Numbered from the stretch's first letter, positions 41,598-50,823 are shown. The stretch is 64,000 nt of DNA from Mycobacterium deserti (GCF_025345615.1 NZ_JAODWD010000008.1:50618-114617); one strand, 5' to 3'. The notes: generated by a model not told the origin, from the sequence alone. Program-made: numbers and translations.

Positions 41598-44008
41598 TGG
41601 CGGCGTTGGACGGATACACGGTCGTCGATCTTTCCAGCGGGATCGCTGGCGGCTACTGCACCAAACTGCTCGCCGACGGCGGTGCCACGGTGGTCAAAGT
41701 CGAGTCGCCGCAGGGCGATCCACTGCGAAGCTGGTCGGCGTCGGGGGTTGAGATCGCGCCAGGCAGCGACGGTGCGTTGTTCAGCTTCCTGGCCTGTTCG
41801 AAGCACAGCGTCGTCGTGGACCCGCGCAAGGGCGACGACCTCAACCTGTTGAGAAGTCTGGTGGCCTCCGCCGACGCGGTGGTGTGGTCCAGCGGGTCTG
41901 CGGTCGTCGATCTGGCGGAGTTCGCGCCGGCAGCGTTGGCCGACGAACACCCTCACCTGACGGTCACGTCCATCACGCCGTTCGGCCTGGACGGGCCGTG
42001 GGCCGCCAAGGCGGCGACCGAATTCACCGTCCAGGCGTGGTCGGGTGGGGTGATCGGTCTCGGCCGTGGCGCGCAGGACCGGGCGCCGCTGTTCGTCGCG
42101 GGTCAGATCGGTGAATACCTCGCGGGGGCGTACGCGGCGGCAGCCACCATGTCGGTCTCCAACGGCCTGGTCGACCTGTCGATGCTGGAAACTGAAATCC
42201 TCTGCCTCACCTACTATTCGGTGTCCTTTGCCGATGCGCTGGCCCGGCCGTTCCGCGACCGCCGCCGCCTGACGATTCCCGGCGTCGCGACCGCCGCCGA
42301 CGGGCTGGTCGCACTGGGATGCGGTACGGCGCAGCAGTGGTTCGACCTGTGCGCCATGGTGGGCCACGACGAATGGATCGACGAAACGTCGGAATTGTCC
42401 ATCACCGAGCAGGCCAACATCCACGCCGAAGAGATCTACGAGTGGGTGCGCGAGAACCGCGTCGAGGACATCCTGGAGTTGTCCAGCGCCTTCCGCATTC
42501 CCAACGCGCCGGTCGGAAACGGTGCCACCGTCACCTCGTTCGACCAGTTCGCCGAGCGCGGGACCTTCGTGACGAATCCACGCGACGGGTTCACCCAGCC
42601 GGGGCCGCCGTACCGCACCAGTCCGTCGTTGGTGCGCCCACCGCAACCCGCGCCAACGCTCGGCGAGCACACCGAGACCTACCGCCGAAATGGAATTCCG
42701 GGCTATCAAGCCGAGGGCTTGATAGCCCGGAATTCCATTTCGGCGACATCGCGGTTCGACGGGTTGCGGGTTCTCGACATGACGAGCTTCTGGGCGGGCC
42801 CGTCGTGCACCCACGTGCTCGCGATGTTGGGGGCCGAGGTGATTCACGTCGAATCGACGGCGCGGCCGGACGGCACGCGACTGATCGCCGGTGTGCCTGT
42901 CACCGAGAGCCAGTGGTGGGAGCGATCGCCGATCTTCTCCGGCCTGAACACCAACAAGAAGAGCGTGACGCTCGACATCCGCTCGCCGCGCGGCGTCGAG
43001 TTGCTCCGCGAACTGGTCAAGACGTGCGACGTCGTCGTCGAGAATTACACGCCTCGCGTGCTCGACCAGATCGGACTGGACTTCGACGACGTACAGCAGT
43101 TGCGCCCCGACGCGATCATGATGCGCATGCCCGGCTTCGGTCTGGACGGTCCATGGCGCGACAAGCCGGCCTTCGCCTACGTGATCGAGGATGCCTCCGG
43201 CATCACCTGGCTGACGGGTCATCCCGACCACAACCCCGTTGAGCCCTATTCGGTCGGCGACCCGAACGCCGGAATCCACGGCCTCAACGCGTTGCTGCTC
43301 GCGTTGAGGCATCGGCAGCGCACCGGCGAAGGCGTGCGCATCGAAGCCGCGATGGTCGACGCTGCACTCAACGTCGCCGCCGAACAGGTCGTCGAGTACT
43401 CGGCGTACGGCAACCTGCTGCAGCGCGACGGCAACCGCGGCCCCACCGCGGCGCCGCAGAACCTGTACCGCACCAGTGAACTCGACGAATTCGGGCGCCC
43501 CGACGACTGGGTCGCCATCGCGGTCGCGACCGACGAGCAGTGGGCGGCACTGGTGGCGGCGCTCGACCATCCGGTGTGGGCCGACGACGAGTTGGCCACT
43601 GTCGCGGGCCGGCGGCGGCGCCACGACCACATCGATGAGCACCTGAGTCGGTGGTGCGCGGCACGAACCGGCGACGAGATCGTCGAGACGCTCTGGCCGG
43701 CAGGGGTTCCCGTCGCCAAGGTGATGCAGCCGCACCGCGTTGGCGACCTGCCGCAACTGGTGCACCGCGGCTTCTACGAAGCCGTCGACCACCCGGTGAA
43801 CCCCGCCGCCCGCCACAGCACGCTTCCCGTGCGGATCTCGACCGGCCCGCAGCGATTTCACCAATCAGCCGCGCCGCTTCTCGGGCAGCACAATCGTGAG
43901 GTGCTCGGCGACCTGGGACTGAGCGAGAGCGAGATCGCCGACCTAGAGGAGCAGGGGATCATCGGCACCGCTCCGGCGATGGCCATCCGCACCACCAAGA
44001 CCGGTTAG
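41597..44008 (+). CDS. Double-length family III CoA-transferase (two fused domains)
   Basis: An 803-residue protein: CoA-transferase III domain 1 at about 1-360 and domain 2 at about 388-790. Domain 2 is complete, with the expected catalytic Asp555 in VGDPNAGIHG. At the same place domain 1 has Gly169 (VAGQIGEYLAG), so only the second half should be active. The joint, codons 363-383, is formed entirely by a perfect 63-base hairpin. Fused CoA-transferases of about 800 residues occur in mycobacteria, so the fusion itself is probably old. GTG 41597 overlaps the crotonase TAG by one base. Confidence 0.88.
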   Translation: MAALDGYTVVDLSSGIAGGYCTKLLADGGATVVKVESPQGDPLRSWSASGVEIAPGSDGALFSFLACSKHSVVVDPRKGDDLNLLRSLVASADAVVWSSGSAVVDLAEFAPAALADEHPHLTVTSITPFGLDGPWAAKAATEFTVQAWSGGVIGLGRGAQDRAPLFVAGQIGEYLAGAYAAAATMSVSNGLVDLSMLETEILCLTYYSVSFADALARPFRDRRRLTIPGVATAADGLVALGCGTAQQWFDLCAMVGHDEWIDETSELSITEQANIHAEEIYEWVRENRVEDILELSSAFRIPNAPVGNGATVTSFDQFAERGTFVTNPRDGFTQPGPPYRTSPSLVRPPQPAPTLGEHTETYRRNGIPGYQAEGLIARNSISATSRFDGLRVLDMTSFWAGPSCTHVLAMLGAEVIHVESTARPDGTRLIAGVPVTESQWWERSPIFSGLNTNKKSVTLDIRSPRGVELLRELVKTCDVVVENYTPRVLDQIGLDFDDVQQLRPDAIMMRMPGFGLDGPWRDKPAFAYVIEDASGITWLTGHPDHNPVEPYSVGDPNAGIHGLNALLLALRHRQRTGEGVRIEAAMVDAALNVAAEQVVEYSAYGNLLQRDGNRGPTAAPQNLYRTSELDEFGRPDDWVAIAVATDEQWAALVAALDHPVWADDELATVAGRRRRHDHIDEHLSRWCAARTGDEIVETLWPAGVPVAKVMQPHRVGDLPQLVHRGFYEAVDHPVNPAARHSTLPVRISTGPQRFHQSAAPLLGQHNREVLGDLGLSESEIADLEEQGIIGTAPAMAIRTTKTG
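42683..42745. repeat. Perfect 63-bp inverted repeat inside the CoA-transferase gene
   Basis: Arms of 30 bases at 42683-42712 and 42716-42745 are exact reverse complements around a three-base loop GAG. Each arm holds GGAATTCC. The element is exactly 21 codons in frame, coding RRNGIPGYQA-E-GLIARNSISA. Its GC content is clearly below that of the gene around it. I see no second copy in the window. No T-run follows, so it is not a normal terminator. It looks like a small inserted palindromic element or a strong mRNA hairpin. Confidence 0.9.
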
Positions 44009-44017
44009 CCTCGACCC

Positions 44018-44824
44018 GTGGCCATCGATCCGTCCGACATCCGCCTGGACGGCCGCGTCGCGGTGGTGACCGGTGGGGGAGCAGGTATCGGCCGGGGCAT
44101 CGCCGCGGGATTGGCGGCGTTCGGCGCCTCCGTCGCGATCTGGGAACGCGATCCTCAGACGTGCGCGTCGGCGGCCGAAAGTGTTGGCGCACTGGGCATC
44201 GTCGCCGACGTCCGCGACAGCCAGCAGGTTGACGCCGCGCTGGAACGCACCATCGACGAACTCGGCGAGGTGTCGATTCTGGTCAACAACGCCGGCGGTG
44301 TTTTCAATTCGTCGATCCTGGACACCACGGAGAACGGCTGGGATGCGCTGTACCGGTCGAACCTTCGTCACGTGCTGCTGTGCACTCAACGGGTCGCGCG
44401 TCGGCTCGTGGCCGCGGAGCACGCCGGCAGCATCATCAACGTCACCTCGATCGAGGGCGCGCGCGCCGCGCCGGGGTACGCCGCCTACGCCGCGGCCAAG
44501 GCCGGCGTCATCAATTACACCAAGACCGCGTCGTTCGAGCTCGCGCCGCACAACATCCGGGTCAACGCGCTGGCGCCCGATCTGACGCTGACCGAGGGGC
44601 TCGTTCAACTCTCCGGTGGTGCGCTTTCGCCGGATGAGGCACCGGGCATTCCGATGGGACGGCCTGGCCATGTCGACGAGATCGCCTCGGCCGCAGTGTT
44701 CCTCGCCTCCGACATGGCCAGCTACATCACCGGTCAGACCATCCACGTCGACGGCGGAACAGAGGCCGCGGGCGGCTGGTATTTTCACCCGCAGACCGGC
44801 GCGCCGAAGCTCGGCCCCGCCTAG
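44018..44824 (+). CDS. SDR
   Basis: A 268-residue SDR with VVTGGGAGIGRGIA, NNAGGVF, NVTSIEGARAAPGYAAYAAAK and VDGGTEAAGG. The catalytic Ser, Tyr and Lys are present. GTG 44018 follows the CoA-transferase by nine bases, closing the P450 operon. The tail GWYFHPQTGAPKLGPA is a little longer than usual. It probably oxidises a hydroxyacyl-CoA or alcohol of that pathway. It converges with the next SDR with one base between the stop codons. Confidence 0.87.
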   Translation: MAIDPSDIRLDGRVAVVTGGGAGIGRGIAAGLAAFGASVAIWERDPQTCASAAESVGALGIVADVRDSQQVDAALERTIDELGEVSILVNNAGGVFNSSILDTTENGWDALYRSNLRHVLLCTQRVARRLVAAEHAGSIINVTSIEGARAAPGYAAYAAAKAGVINYTKTASFELAPHNIRVNALAPDLTLTEGLVQLSGGALSPDEAPGIPMGRPGHVDEIASAAVFLASDMASYITGQTIHVDGGTEAAGGWYFHPQTGAPKLGPA

Positions 44825-44825
44825 G

Positions 44826-45668
44826 TCAGTGGGTCCAGCCCTCGGCGATCTGCTCGTCGAAGGCGCGGTCGATGCGCTCGAACCGTCGCCGGATCGAGTC
44901 GCGGGCAGCGCGGTGCGGAACGATGTAGAGGCGGTTGGCGGCGACGGCCTCGACCGTCAGGCGGGCCACGTCATCGACGTCCAGCACCGAATCGTCCGAG
45001 GGCGCCGACGACGCCAACTGCTGCACGGTTTGCGCCTCCGAGCGCGGGGGACCGTATTCGGCATTCCTGACGTTCTCGGTGTTGGCCATCAGGTTGGTGT
45101 CCACGATCATCGGGCACAGCACCGAGACGCCGATCCCGTTGGCGCGCACCTCGCGTGACAGCGTCTCGGCGAGTGCGACGACGCCGTACTTCGCCACGCA
45201 GTACGGCCCCAACCCGACGTTCGGAATCAGTCCCGCGAACGACGACGTGAACACGATGTGGCTGTCAGCCCCCTGCTCGATCAGCCGCGGCAGAAACGCC
45301 TCCACCCCGTGAATGGGGCCCCACAGGTCGACGTCGATCACGAACCGCCAGTCGTCGTGCGACGTCGCCGCGATCGGCCCGGCGTAGGCGATCCCCGCGT
45401 TGTTGAACACCACGTGCACATCTCCGAAGACGCCGAACGCCTCGTCGGCCAGCCGGGTGACGTCGTCGAGCTTGCGGACATCGCAGATGACGCCGTGCGC
45501 GTCGGTGCCGCCGTCGCGCAGGGTGGTCACCGCGGCGTCGAGTGCCGAGGAGTTGATGTCCGCCAGCATGATGCGGGCGCCACGGCGCGCGAACTGCTTG
45601 GCGGTGGCGAATCCGATGCCGTCGGCGCCGCCGGTGATGACGACCGCGCGCCCCTCGAAACTGTTCAC
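44826..45668 (-). CDS. SDR with C-terminal extension
   Basis: A 280-residue SDR. GGADGIGFATA, NNAGIAYAG, TSSFAGLIPNVGLGPYCVAKYG carry the cofactor and catalytic residues. After residue about 190 the protein has an extended helical tail (RRFERIDRAFDEQIAEGW) seen in SDRs that act on long or bulky substrates. GTG 45668. It lies 18 bases after the epimerase-like gene on the same strand and is probably co-transcribed with it from the promoter at 46773-46894. Confidence 0.86.
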   Translation of the reverse strand: MNSFEGRAVVITGGADGIGFATAKQFARRGARIMLADINSSALDAAVTTLRDGGTDAHGVICDVRKLDDVTRLADEAFGVFGDVHVVFNNAGIAYAGPIAATSHDDWRFVIDVDLWGPIHGVEAFLPRLIEQGADSHIVFTSSFAGLIPNVGLGPYCVAKYGVVALAETLSREVRANGIGVSVLCPMIVDTNLMANTENVRNAEYGPPRSEAQTVQQLASSAPSDDSVLDVDDVARLTVEAVAANRLYIVPHRAARDSIRRRFERIDRAFDEQIAEGWTH

Positions 45669-45686
45669 GGCGCGAACCCTATGCGG

Positions 45687-46772
45687 TCACGACAGTTCGC
45701 GCGGCTGATCCCATGCCGGCTCGCCCAGCTTCGCGCGGATGGCACCCCATGGGTCGGCGTACTGTCCCGGCGCTTTCCAGTAGGCGCCCCGCCGCTTGAG
45801 CACCGCACGGATGGCGGGCGCCAGCGGTGAGAACAACCGCATCGCATGGCGGGTCCATCCGACGTTTTTCGCCAACTCGGCCTGCATGTCCGGCCATGAA
45901 TAGTGCTGAAACTGCAGGGCTTCCTGAGCGCGGGTGGTATCCATCCAGTCGGTGACGAACCAGGCGCTGTCGTCGTTGGGGTTGCCGGGCCGGCCCGCAG
46001 GCAGCACACCGGCCAGGCCGCGTGCGGCGGCCAGGGCGGGCCCCGCGTCGCATTGCAGAATCCGGTGCGAGTCGTCGCCCGCGATCAGCAGGATCTCGCC
46101 GACCACGTCGGCGGTGGTGGCGGCGGCGAACGCCCACGCCACATCGCGGACGTCGACGCTGTGCAGCCTGCCGTCGGCGGGCAGCAGGCTTTCGAAGTAC
46201 AGCGCGTCGGCACTGAACGGGATGGCCTTGGGGTCGACACTGAGCACACCGCCTAGTCGCAGCACCACCCACGGCAGGCTCGACCCGCGCACGATGGCTT
46301 CGGCTTCGGCCTTCTGGCCGCTGTAGACGTCACCCGGTCGCATCGGCTCGTCGGCGCGAAGCGGTGGTGTGGTGGTGTGCGGATTGCGCGGGCCGAACAC
46401 CGCATTGCTCGACGCATGGACGAAGCGCGGCGGTGTGGGCGCTGCCTCAGCGACCCCGACCAGTGTCGCTGTGGCGTCGACGTTGATCTTGCGTGCAAGC
46501 TTGGCATTGCGGTAGATCGGCGGTGCGATGATGGCCGCGAGATGAATGATGACCTCAGGGGTCACGTCGGAGATGAGGCGCCGCACCGCGTCCGCGTCCG
46601 TCAGGTCGGTCCACCGCACTTGCGCGCCGGTCGGCAACGCCTCGGCCTTTTCGCGGTTGGCTGCGGTGTCGAGGTCGGCGACCACGACGCGGCGGCCGAG
46701 TTCGGACAGCCTTCTGACCGTCGCCGAACCGACCAGGCCGAACCCGCCGGTGACGAGCACATTGTCTGACAT
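45687..46772 (-). CDS. NAD-dependent epimerase/dehydratase-like extended SDR
   Basis: A 361-residue extended SDR. VLVTGGFGLVGSATVRRL binds NAD, ADLDTAANREKAE follows, and the catalytic Tyr-Lys is in YSGQK. It resembles 3-beta-HSD/epimerase-type enzymes acting on sugars or sterol-like alcohols. The C-terminal 100 residues form the substrate domain (WPDMQAELAKNVGW). ATG 46772 is used; the frame continues upstream into the promoter. The site at 46794 lies 21 bases before this start. Divergent from the PlsC-like gene. Confidence 0.83.
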   Translation of the reverse strand: MSDNVLVTGGFGLVGSATVRRLSELGRRVVVADLDTAANREKAEALPTGAQVRWTDLTDADAVRRLISDVTPEVIIHLAAIIAPPIYRNAKLARKINVDATATLVGVAEAAPTPPRFVHASSNAVFGPRNPHTTTPPLRADEPMRPGDVYSGQKAEAEAIVRGSSLPWVVLRLGGVLSVDPKAIPFSADALYFESLLPADGRLHSVDVRDVAWAFAAATTADVVGEILLIAGDDSHRILQCDAGPALAAARGLAGVLPAGRPGNPNDDSAWFVTDWMDTTRAQEALQFQHYSWPDMQAELAKNVGWTRHAMRLFSPLAPAIRAVLKRRGAYWKAPGQYADPWGAIRAKLGEPAWDQPRELS

Positions 46773-46793
46773 GCAACCCCCTGAGACCAGACG

Positions 46794-46821
46794 TAGTATG
46801 GCATTCTCTTTTTTGGAGAGT
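46794..46821. promoter_or_regulatory. Operator-like site in the epimerase/PlsC divergent promoter
   Basis: TAGTAT-GGC-ATTCTC at 46794-46808 matches the arrangement in the mutase promoter (GGTATT-GGC-ATTCTC). The same ATTCTC also pairs with GAGAGT at 46816-46821 across seven bases. It is 21 bases before the epimerase start and about 73 before the acyltransferase start. The left half-site is weak, so this is a less certain member of the operator family. Confidence 0.5.
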
Positions 46822-46894
46822 ACCAAATCCGCAGGTAAGAGCCGAAGAAACAATTGCCCGTCTACCTGGGGCGAGAAGTGGGAACAACCAGATC

Positions 46895-47695
46895 ATGAGC
46901 AACGGGGCGGACAAAGACGTCGCCAAGTGGGATCCCGGGTTCACCCGCGCGATCACCGACCGCGTGGGTCCGATCATCAAACGGTATTTCCGCGCAGAAG
47001 TGCGTGACCTCCACGCAGTGCCCTCGGCGGGGGGTGCGCTGGTCGTGTCGAATCACTCCGGTGGCATGTTGACGCCGGACGTGCTCGTCTTCGCGCCGGC
47101 GTTCTACAAGAAGTTCGGCTATGACCGGCCCGTCTACACGCTGGGGCATGACGCGATCTTCGTCGGGCCGGTCGGGGACTGGTTGCGCCGCGCGGGCGTC
47201 ATCGAGGCGAACCGCGAGAACGCCGCCAAGGCGCTTCGGGACGGCGCGCTGGTGTTGGTGTTCCCCGGCGGCGACTACGACTCCTACCGTCCGACGTTCA
47301 CCGAGAACGTGATCGACTTCAACGGGAGGACGGGTTACATCCGCACCGCGATCGAGGCCGGCGTGCCAATCGTGCCCATCGTGTCGATCGGCGCGCAAGA
47401 GACCCAGCTGTTCCTCGCGCGCGGCGATTCCATCGCGCGCCGTCTCGGTCTCAAGCGGTTACGCGCCGAGATCTTGCCGATCAGCATCGGCTTCCCGTTC
47501 GGCTTATCGGTCTTCTTCCCGCCCAACCTGCCGTTGCCGGCGAAGATCGTCACGCGGGTCCTCGAGCCGATCGACATCGCCGAGGAGTTCGGTGACGACC
47601 CCGATGTCGAACAGGTCGACCTCCACGTCCGCGCTGTGATGCAGGAGGCTCTCGACGAACTCGCCCGCGAGCGCCGCTTTCCTGTGCTTGGGTGA
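46895..47695 (+). CDS. Lysophospholipid acyltransferase (PlsC family)
   Basis: A 266-residue acyltransferase. The family motifs are VVSNHSGGMLTPD, RENAAKALRDGALVLVFPGGDYD and VPIVPIVSIGAQET. It should transfer an acyl group from acyl-CoA to a lysophospholipid, glycerol-3-phosphate-like or other alcohol acceptor at the membrane. ATG 46895. The following FadD starts three bases after its stop and a WS/DGAT gene lies beyond on the other strand, so this is a lipid assembly module. Confidence 0.9.
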   Translation: MSNGADKDVAKWDPGFTRAITDRVGPIIKRYFRAEVRDLHAVPSAGGALVVSNHSGGMLTPDVLVFAPAFYKKFGYDRPVYTLGHDAIFVGPVGDWLRRAGVIEANRENAAKALRDGALVLVFPGGDYDSYRPTFTENVIDFNGRTGYIRTAIEAGVPIVPIVSIGAQETQLFLARGDSIARRLGLKRLRAEILPISIGFPFGLSVFFPPNLPLPAKIVTRVLEPIDIAEEFGDDPDVEQVDLHVRAVMQEALDELARERRFPVLG

Positions 47696-47698
47696 CGG

Positions 47699-49312
47699 GT
47701 GATGGCTGACGCACTCGGACTTCTTCAGACACTGTGGCGGGCCCGGCTGATCGCTCCGATGCGGCCGGACAAGTATCTGCGGATGGGCGCCGCGATGCGC
47801 CGAGTCGGTATGACGGCCACGGTCGGCTTCGCCGCGGCCGCGCAACGCTGCCCCGACCGCCCCGGCCTGATCGACGAACGCGGAACGCTCACGTGGAAGG
47901 AGATCGACGACCGCTGTGACGCGCTGGCCACAGCCCTGCAGAATCTGCCGGGCGAGCAACCAGAAACAGTTGCGGTGATGTGTCGCAACCACCGCGGCTT
48001 CATCGAGGCGCTGGTCGCGTCGAACCGGATCGGCTCCGATGTACTGCTGCTCAACACCTCCTTCGCCGGGCCTGCACTGGCCGAGGTCGTCGAGCGCGAG
48101 GGCGCCGACGTCGTCATCTACGACGAGGAATTCACCGAGATCGTCGACCGTGCGCTGTCGGAAAGTTCCGGTGCGACACGCATTCTCGGCTGGACCGACA
48201 GCGCAGACCACGAGCATCTGACCGTCGAAGGCCTCATCGAGGCCCACGCGGGCCAACGTCCGCAATCCAGCGAACGCAAGAGCGACATCATCCTGCTCAC
48301 CAGCGGAACGACGGGAACGCCGAAGGGCGCCAGGCGCGGCGAAGGCGGCGGGGGAGCCGGCGACCTCAAAGCTGTGCTCGACCGTACTCCGTGGCGGGCC
48401 GAGGAGCCGATCGTCATCGCCGCGCCCATGTTTCACGCCTGGGGCTTCTCGCAGCTGCTGTTCGCCGCACTGCTCGCGTGCCCGATCGTCACGCGCCGCA
48501 AGTTCGATCCGGAAGCCACGCTGGAAATGATCGACCGGCACAAGGCGACCGGCCTGGCCGTCGTGCCCGTCATGTTCGACCGCATCATGGACTTGCCCGA
48601 TGACGTGCGAAACCGCTACAGCTGCAGATCTCTTCGCTTCGCCACCGCGTCCGGCTCCCGGATGCGGCCCGACGTCGTGATCGCATTCATGGACCAGTTC
48701 GGCGACGTGATCTACAACAACTACAACGCGACCGAGGCAGGCATGATCGCCACCGCAACGCCCGTGGACCTGCGCGCGGCGCCGGACACGGCGGGCACTC
48801 CAGCCGACGGTACGGAGATCCGCATCTTCGACGGCGATTTCCGCGAGGTGCCCACCGGTGAGACCGGCCAGATCTTCGTGCGCAGCGGCACGCTGTTCAG
48901 CGGCTACACCTCCGGCGCCACCAAGGACTTCCACGAGGGCTTCATGGCGTCGGGGGACATGGGCTACTTGGACGAGGCGGGACGCCTGTTCGTCGTCGGT
49001 CGCGATGACGAGATGATCGTGTCGGGCGGGGAGAACGTCTACCCGATCGAGGTGGAGAAGACGTTGGCCGCGCACGCGGAGGTGGCCGAAGCCGCGGTCC
49101 TCGGTGTCGACGACGAGCAATACGGTCAGCGCCTGGCCGCGTTCGTGGTGCTGGAACCGGATTCGAAGGCCGGGGTCGACGACCTCAAACAGCATGTCCG
49201 CGACAATCTTGCGAACTACAAAGTGCCGCGCGAGGTCACGATCCTCGACGAGCTGCCCCGCGGAAGCACCGGCAAGATACTGCGCAACGAGTTGCGCGCG
49301 AAGCTCGACTAA
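47699..49312 (+). CDS. Fatty-acyl-CoA synthetase (FadD2/FadD12-like)
   Basis: A 537-residue ligase with a hydrophobic N-terminal region (LLQTLWRARLIAPMRPDKYLRM) seen in the FadD2/FadD12 group of mycobacteria. ATP loop LLTSGTTGTPKGARRGE, APMFHAWGFSQ, YNATEAGMIA, SGDMGYLDEAGRLFVVGRDDEMIVSGGENVYP, and catalytic Lys in GSTGKILRNEL. GTG 47699 or ATG 47702. It likely feeds acyl-CoA to the PlsC-like enzyme encoded before it or to the WS/DGAT, whose stop overlaps its own by three to four bases. Confidence 0.92.
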   Translation: MMADALGLLQTLWRARLIAPMRPDKYLRMGAAMRRVGMTATVGFAAAAQRCPDRPGLIDERGTLTWKEIDDRCDALATALQNLPGEQPETVAVMCRNHRGFIEALVASNRIGSDVLLLNTSFAGPALAEVVEREGADVVIYDEEFTEIVDRALSESSGATRILGWTDSADHEHLTVEGLIEAHAGQRPQSSERKSDIILLTSGTTGTPKGARRGEGGGGAGDLKAVLDRTPWRAEEPIVIAAPMFHAWGFSQLLFAALLACPIVTRRKFDPEATLEMIDRHKATGLAVVPVMFDRIMDLPDDVRNRYSCRSLRFATASGSRMRPDVVIAFMDQFGDVIYNNYNATEAGMIATATPVDLRAAPDTAGTPADGTEIRIFDGDFREVPTGETGQIFVRSGTLFSGYTSGATKDFHEGFMASGDMGYLDEAGRLFVVGRDDEMIVSGGENVYPIEVEKTLAAHAEVAEAAVLGVDDEQYGQRLAAFVVLEPDSKAGVDDLKQHVRDNLANYKVPREVTILDELPRGSTGKILRNELRAKLD

Positions 49313-50742
49313 CCGGCGCCCAGGCCGGTCGCCGTCGCGGGCGCCATCGCGGTGCCGATCGTGGTCAGCGGTTCCAGCCCGGCCGCGAGCCGGATCTCGG
49401 CCAGGCCGTGGATCATCGCGTCGGTCGCTTCGTGGATGTCGTCGAACGTCTGGTCGTCCGAGAGGATGGAGATGTCGACCTGATCGACGTAACTCCATAC
49501 CGTCATGTTGAACGCGCTGCCCGCGGAAAGCACACCCACCGAGTAGATCTCGCTGACCCGGGCGCCGGCGACGTGGCCGTGCTCGCGGGGGCCCGGCACG
49601 TTCGACACAGCGACGTTCATCACCCTGTTGTGCGCGGTGCGTTTGGACTGCCAGCGGAACAGCGTCGGCGCAATAGGGGGCGGCAGGTAATCCATCATCT
49701 CGCCCTGCAGCTTCGGGCCGAGGAGGTCGTGGATCTCCTTGGCGTTGGTGGTGGCCTGTGCGGTCAGGCGGACGCGTTCTGTCGGGTCGTCGATGTGGAC
49801 GGGCAGCGACACCGCCAGCCCGCTGATCTCGTTGCCTGTGACGCGGTCGGGTGACCGATCGGTGGACACCGGGACCGACGCGAGTATCGGTGAATCGGCC
49901 CGCCCGTCGTAGCGCAAGAGCAGTTCGCGCAGGCCGCCCGCCGCCATGGCGAGGATGATGTCGTTGAACGTGACGTTGAGGTGCTTGGCGGTCTCCTTGA
50001 CCTCCGCCAGCGACAGCGACGCCGTGGCGAATGTCCGGCCGGGAGATACGACGTGGTTGAGAAACGTCGGCGGCGTCTTGAACATCTTCGCCATCTCGGG
50101 CTGTGCGGAGCGGCCCTTCGTGTAACGACGGAGGCGCGCGACGCCCGTCGCGGCGTCCTTCATCAGGCCGGGCAACCTCGCGACGTGTTGCGCGTTGGCG
50201 TGCGCCGCGGCCCGCAACAGGTCGGCCCTCGTCGGCGGGTCGCAGGTCGGGTATTCGTCGCTCTCCTCCTGCTCGGAGCCCGCCAGATCCATGAGCCGCG
50301 CGAGCAGGTTGGCCGAAGCCACTCCGTCGGCCAGTGTGTGGTGGACCTTGCCGATCAACGCGAAACGGTCGTCGGCCATCCCTTCGGCGAAGTGGAACTC
50401 CCACAGCGGATGATCGCGATCCAGCGGTGTGCTGGCGATCCGGCCGATCACCTCGTCGAGTTCACGGCGCCCACCCGGGCTGGGTACCTGCACGCGGTGC
50501 AGGTGGTAGTCGAGGTCGACCGGGCAGTTCTCCAGCCACATCGGATGGTGCAACTTGTAGGGGATGTCGATGAGGCGGTAACGCAACGGCTCCAGTAGGT
50601 GCAGTCGGCGCGCGATGGTCTGCCGGAAGGCTTCGAATGTGAAGTCGCTGTCGTGGACGATCGCGACCTTCAGCGTGTGCGTGTGCAGGTTCGGCGTCTC
50701 GCTGTACAGCAGCATGGCATCCATGCCGTTGAGTCGCTTCAC
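49309..50742 (-). CDS. Wax ester synthase / diacylglycerol acyltransferase (WS/DGAT)
   Basis: A 477-residue WS/DGAT. The catalytic HHxxxDG motif is His134-His135-Thr-Leu-Ala-Asp139-Gly140. Other marks are RLNGMDAMLLYSE, PLDRDHPLWEFHF and NVAVSNVPGP. It makes triacylglycerol or wax esters from acyl-CoA. GTG 50742 is chosen because the conserved N terminus (VKRLNGMDAM) starts there behind GGGGGTGGGA. Mycobacteria carry many such tgs paralogues; this one lies in a catabolic island and may store carbon from the pathway or esterify a hydroxylated intermediate. Confidence 0.93.
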   Translation of the reverse strand: MKRLNGMDAMLLYSETPNLHTHTLKVAIVHDSDFTFEAFRQTIARRLHLLEPLRYRLIDIPYKLHHPMWLENCPVDLDYHLHRVQVPSPGGRRELDEVIGRIASTPLDRDHPLWEFHFAEGMADDRFALIGKVHHTLADGVASANLLARLMDLAGSEQEESDEYPTCDPPTRADLLRAAAHANAQHVARLPGLMKDAATGVARLRRYTKGRSAQPEMAKMFKTPPTFLNHVVSPGRTFATASLSLAEVKETAKHLNVTFNDIILAMAAGGLRELLLRYDGRADSPILASVPVSTDRSPDRVTGNEISGLAVSLPVHIDDPTERVRLTAQATTNAKEIHDLLGPKLQGEMMDYLPPPIAPTLFRWQSKRTAHNRVMNVAVSNVPGPREHGHVAGARVSEIYSVGVLSAGSAFNMTVWSYVDQVDISILSDDQTFDDIHEATDAMIHGLAEIRLAAGLEPLTTIGTAMAPATATGLGAG

Positions 50743-50823
50743 ATCCCACCCCCTTCGGACCGTCGGCACCGAGACCCCTATCGAACCACTGGCACGTTCA
50801 AGATCGGGGGGGATTGAAGCGAA

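Noticed and set aside
42683..42745. Intrinsic transcription terminator
   Set aside because: The hairpin is strong but has no U-run after it, and the reading frame continues through it into a complete second domain.
42683..42745. Terminal repeat of an insertion sequence
   Set aside because: The arms are only three bases apart, no transposase is present, and no target duplication is visible at the ends.
41402..43864. 820-codon open frame on the minus strand
   Set aside because: It is antisense to the double CoA-transferase, has no domain pattern, and is an effect of high GC at third codon positions. The few family-like residues come from the palindrome, which reads alike on both strands.
47504..50404. 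966-codon open frame on the minus strand
   Set aside because: It crosses FadD and WS/DGAT in the wrong frame, is rich in Arg, Gly and Ala, and shows no motif. Both genes it covers are clear.
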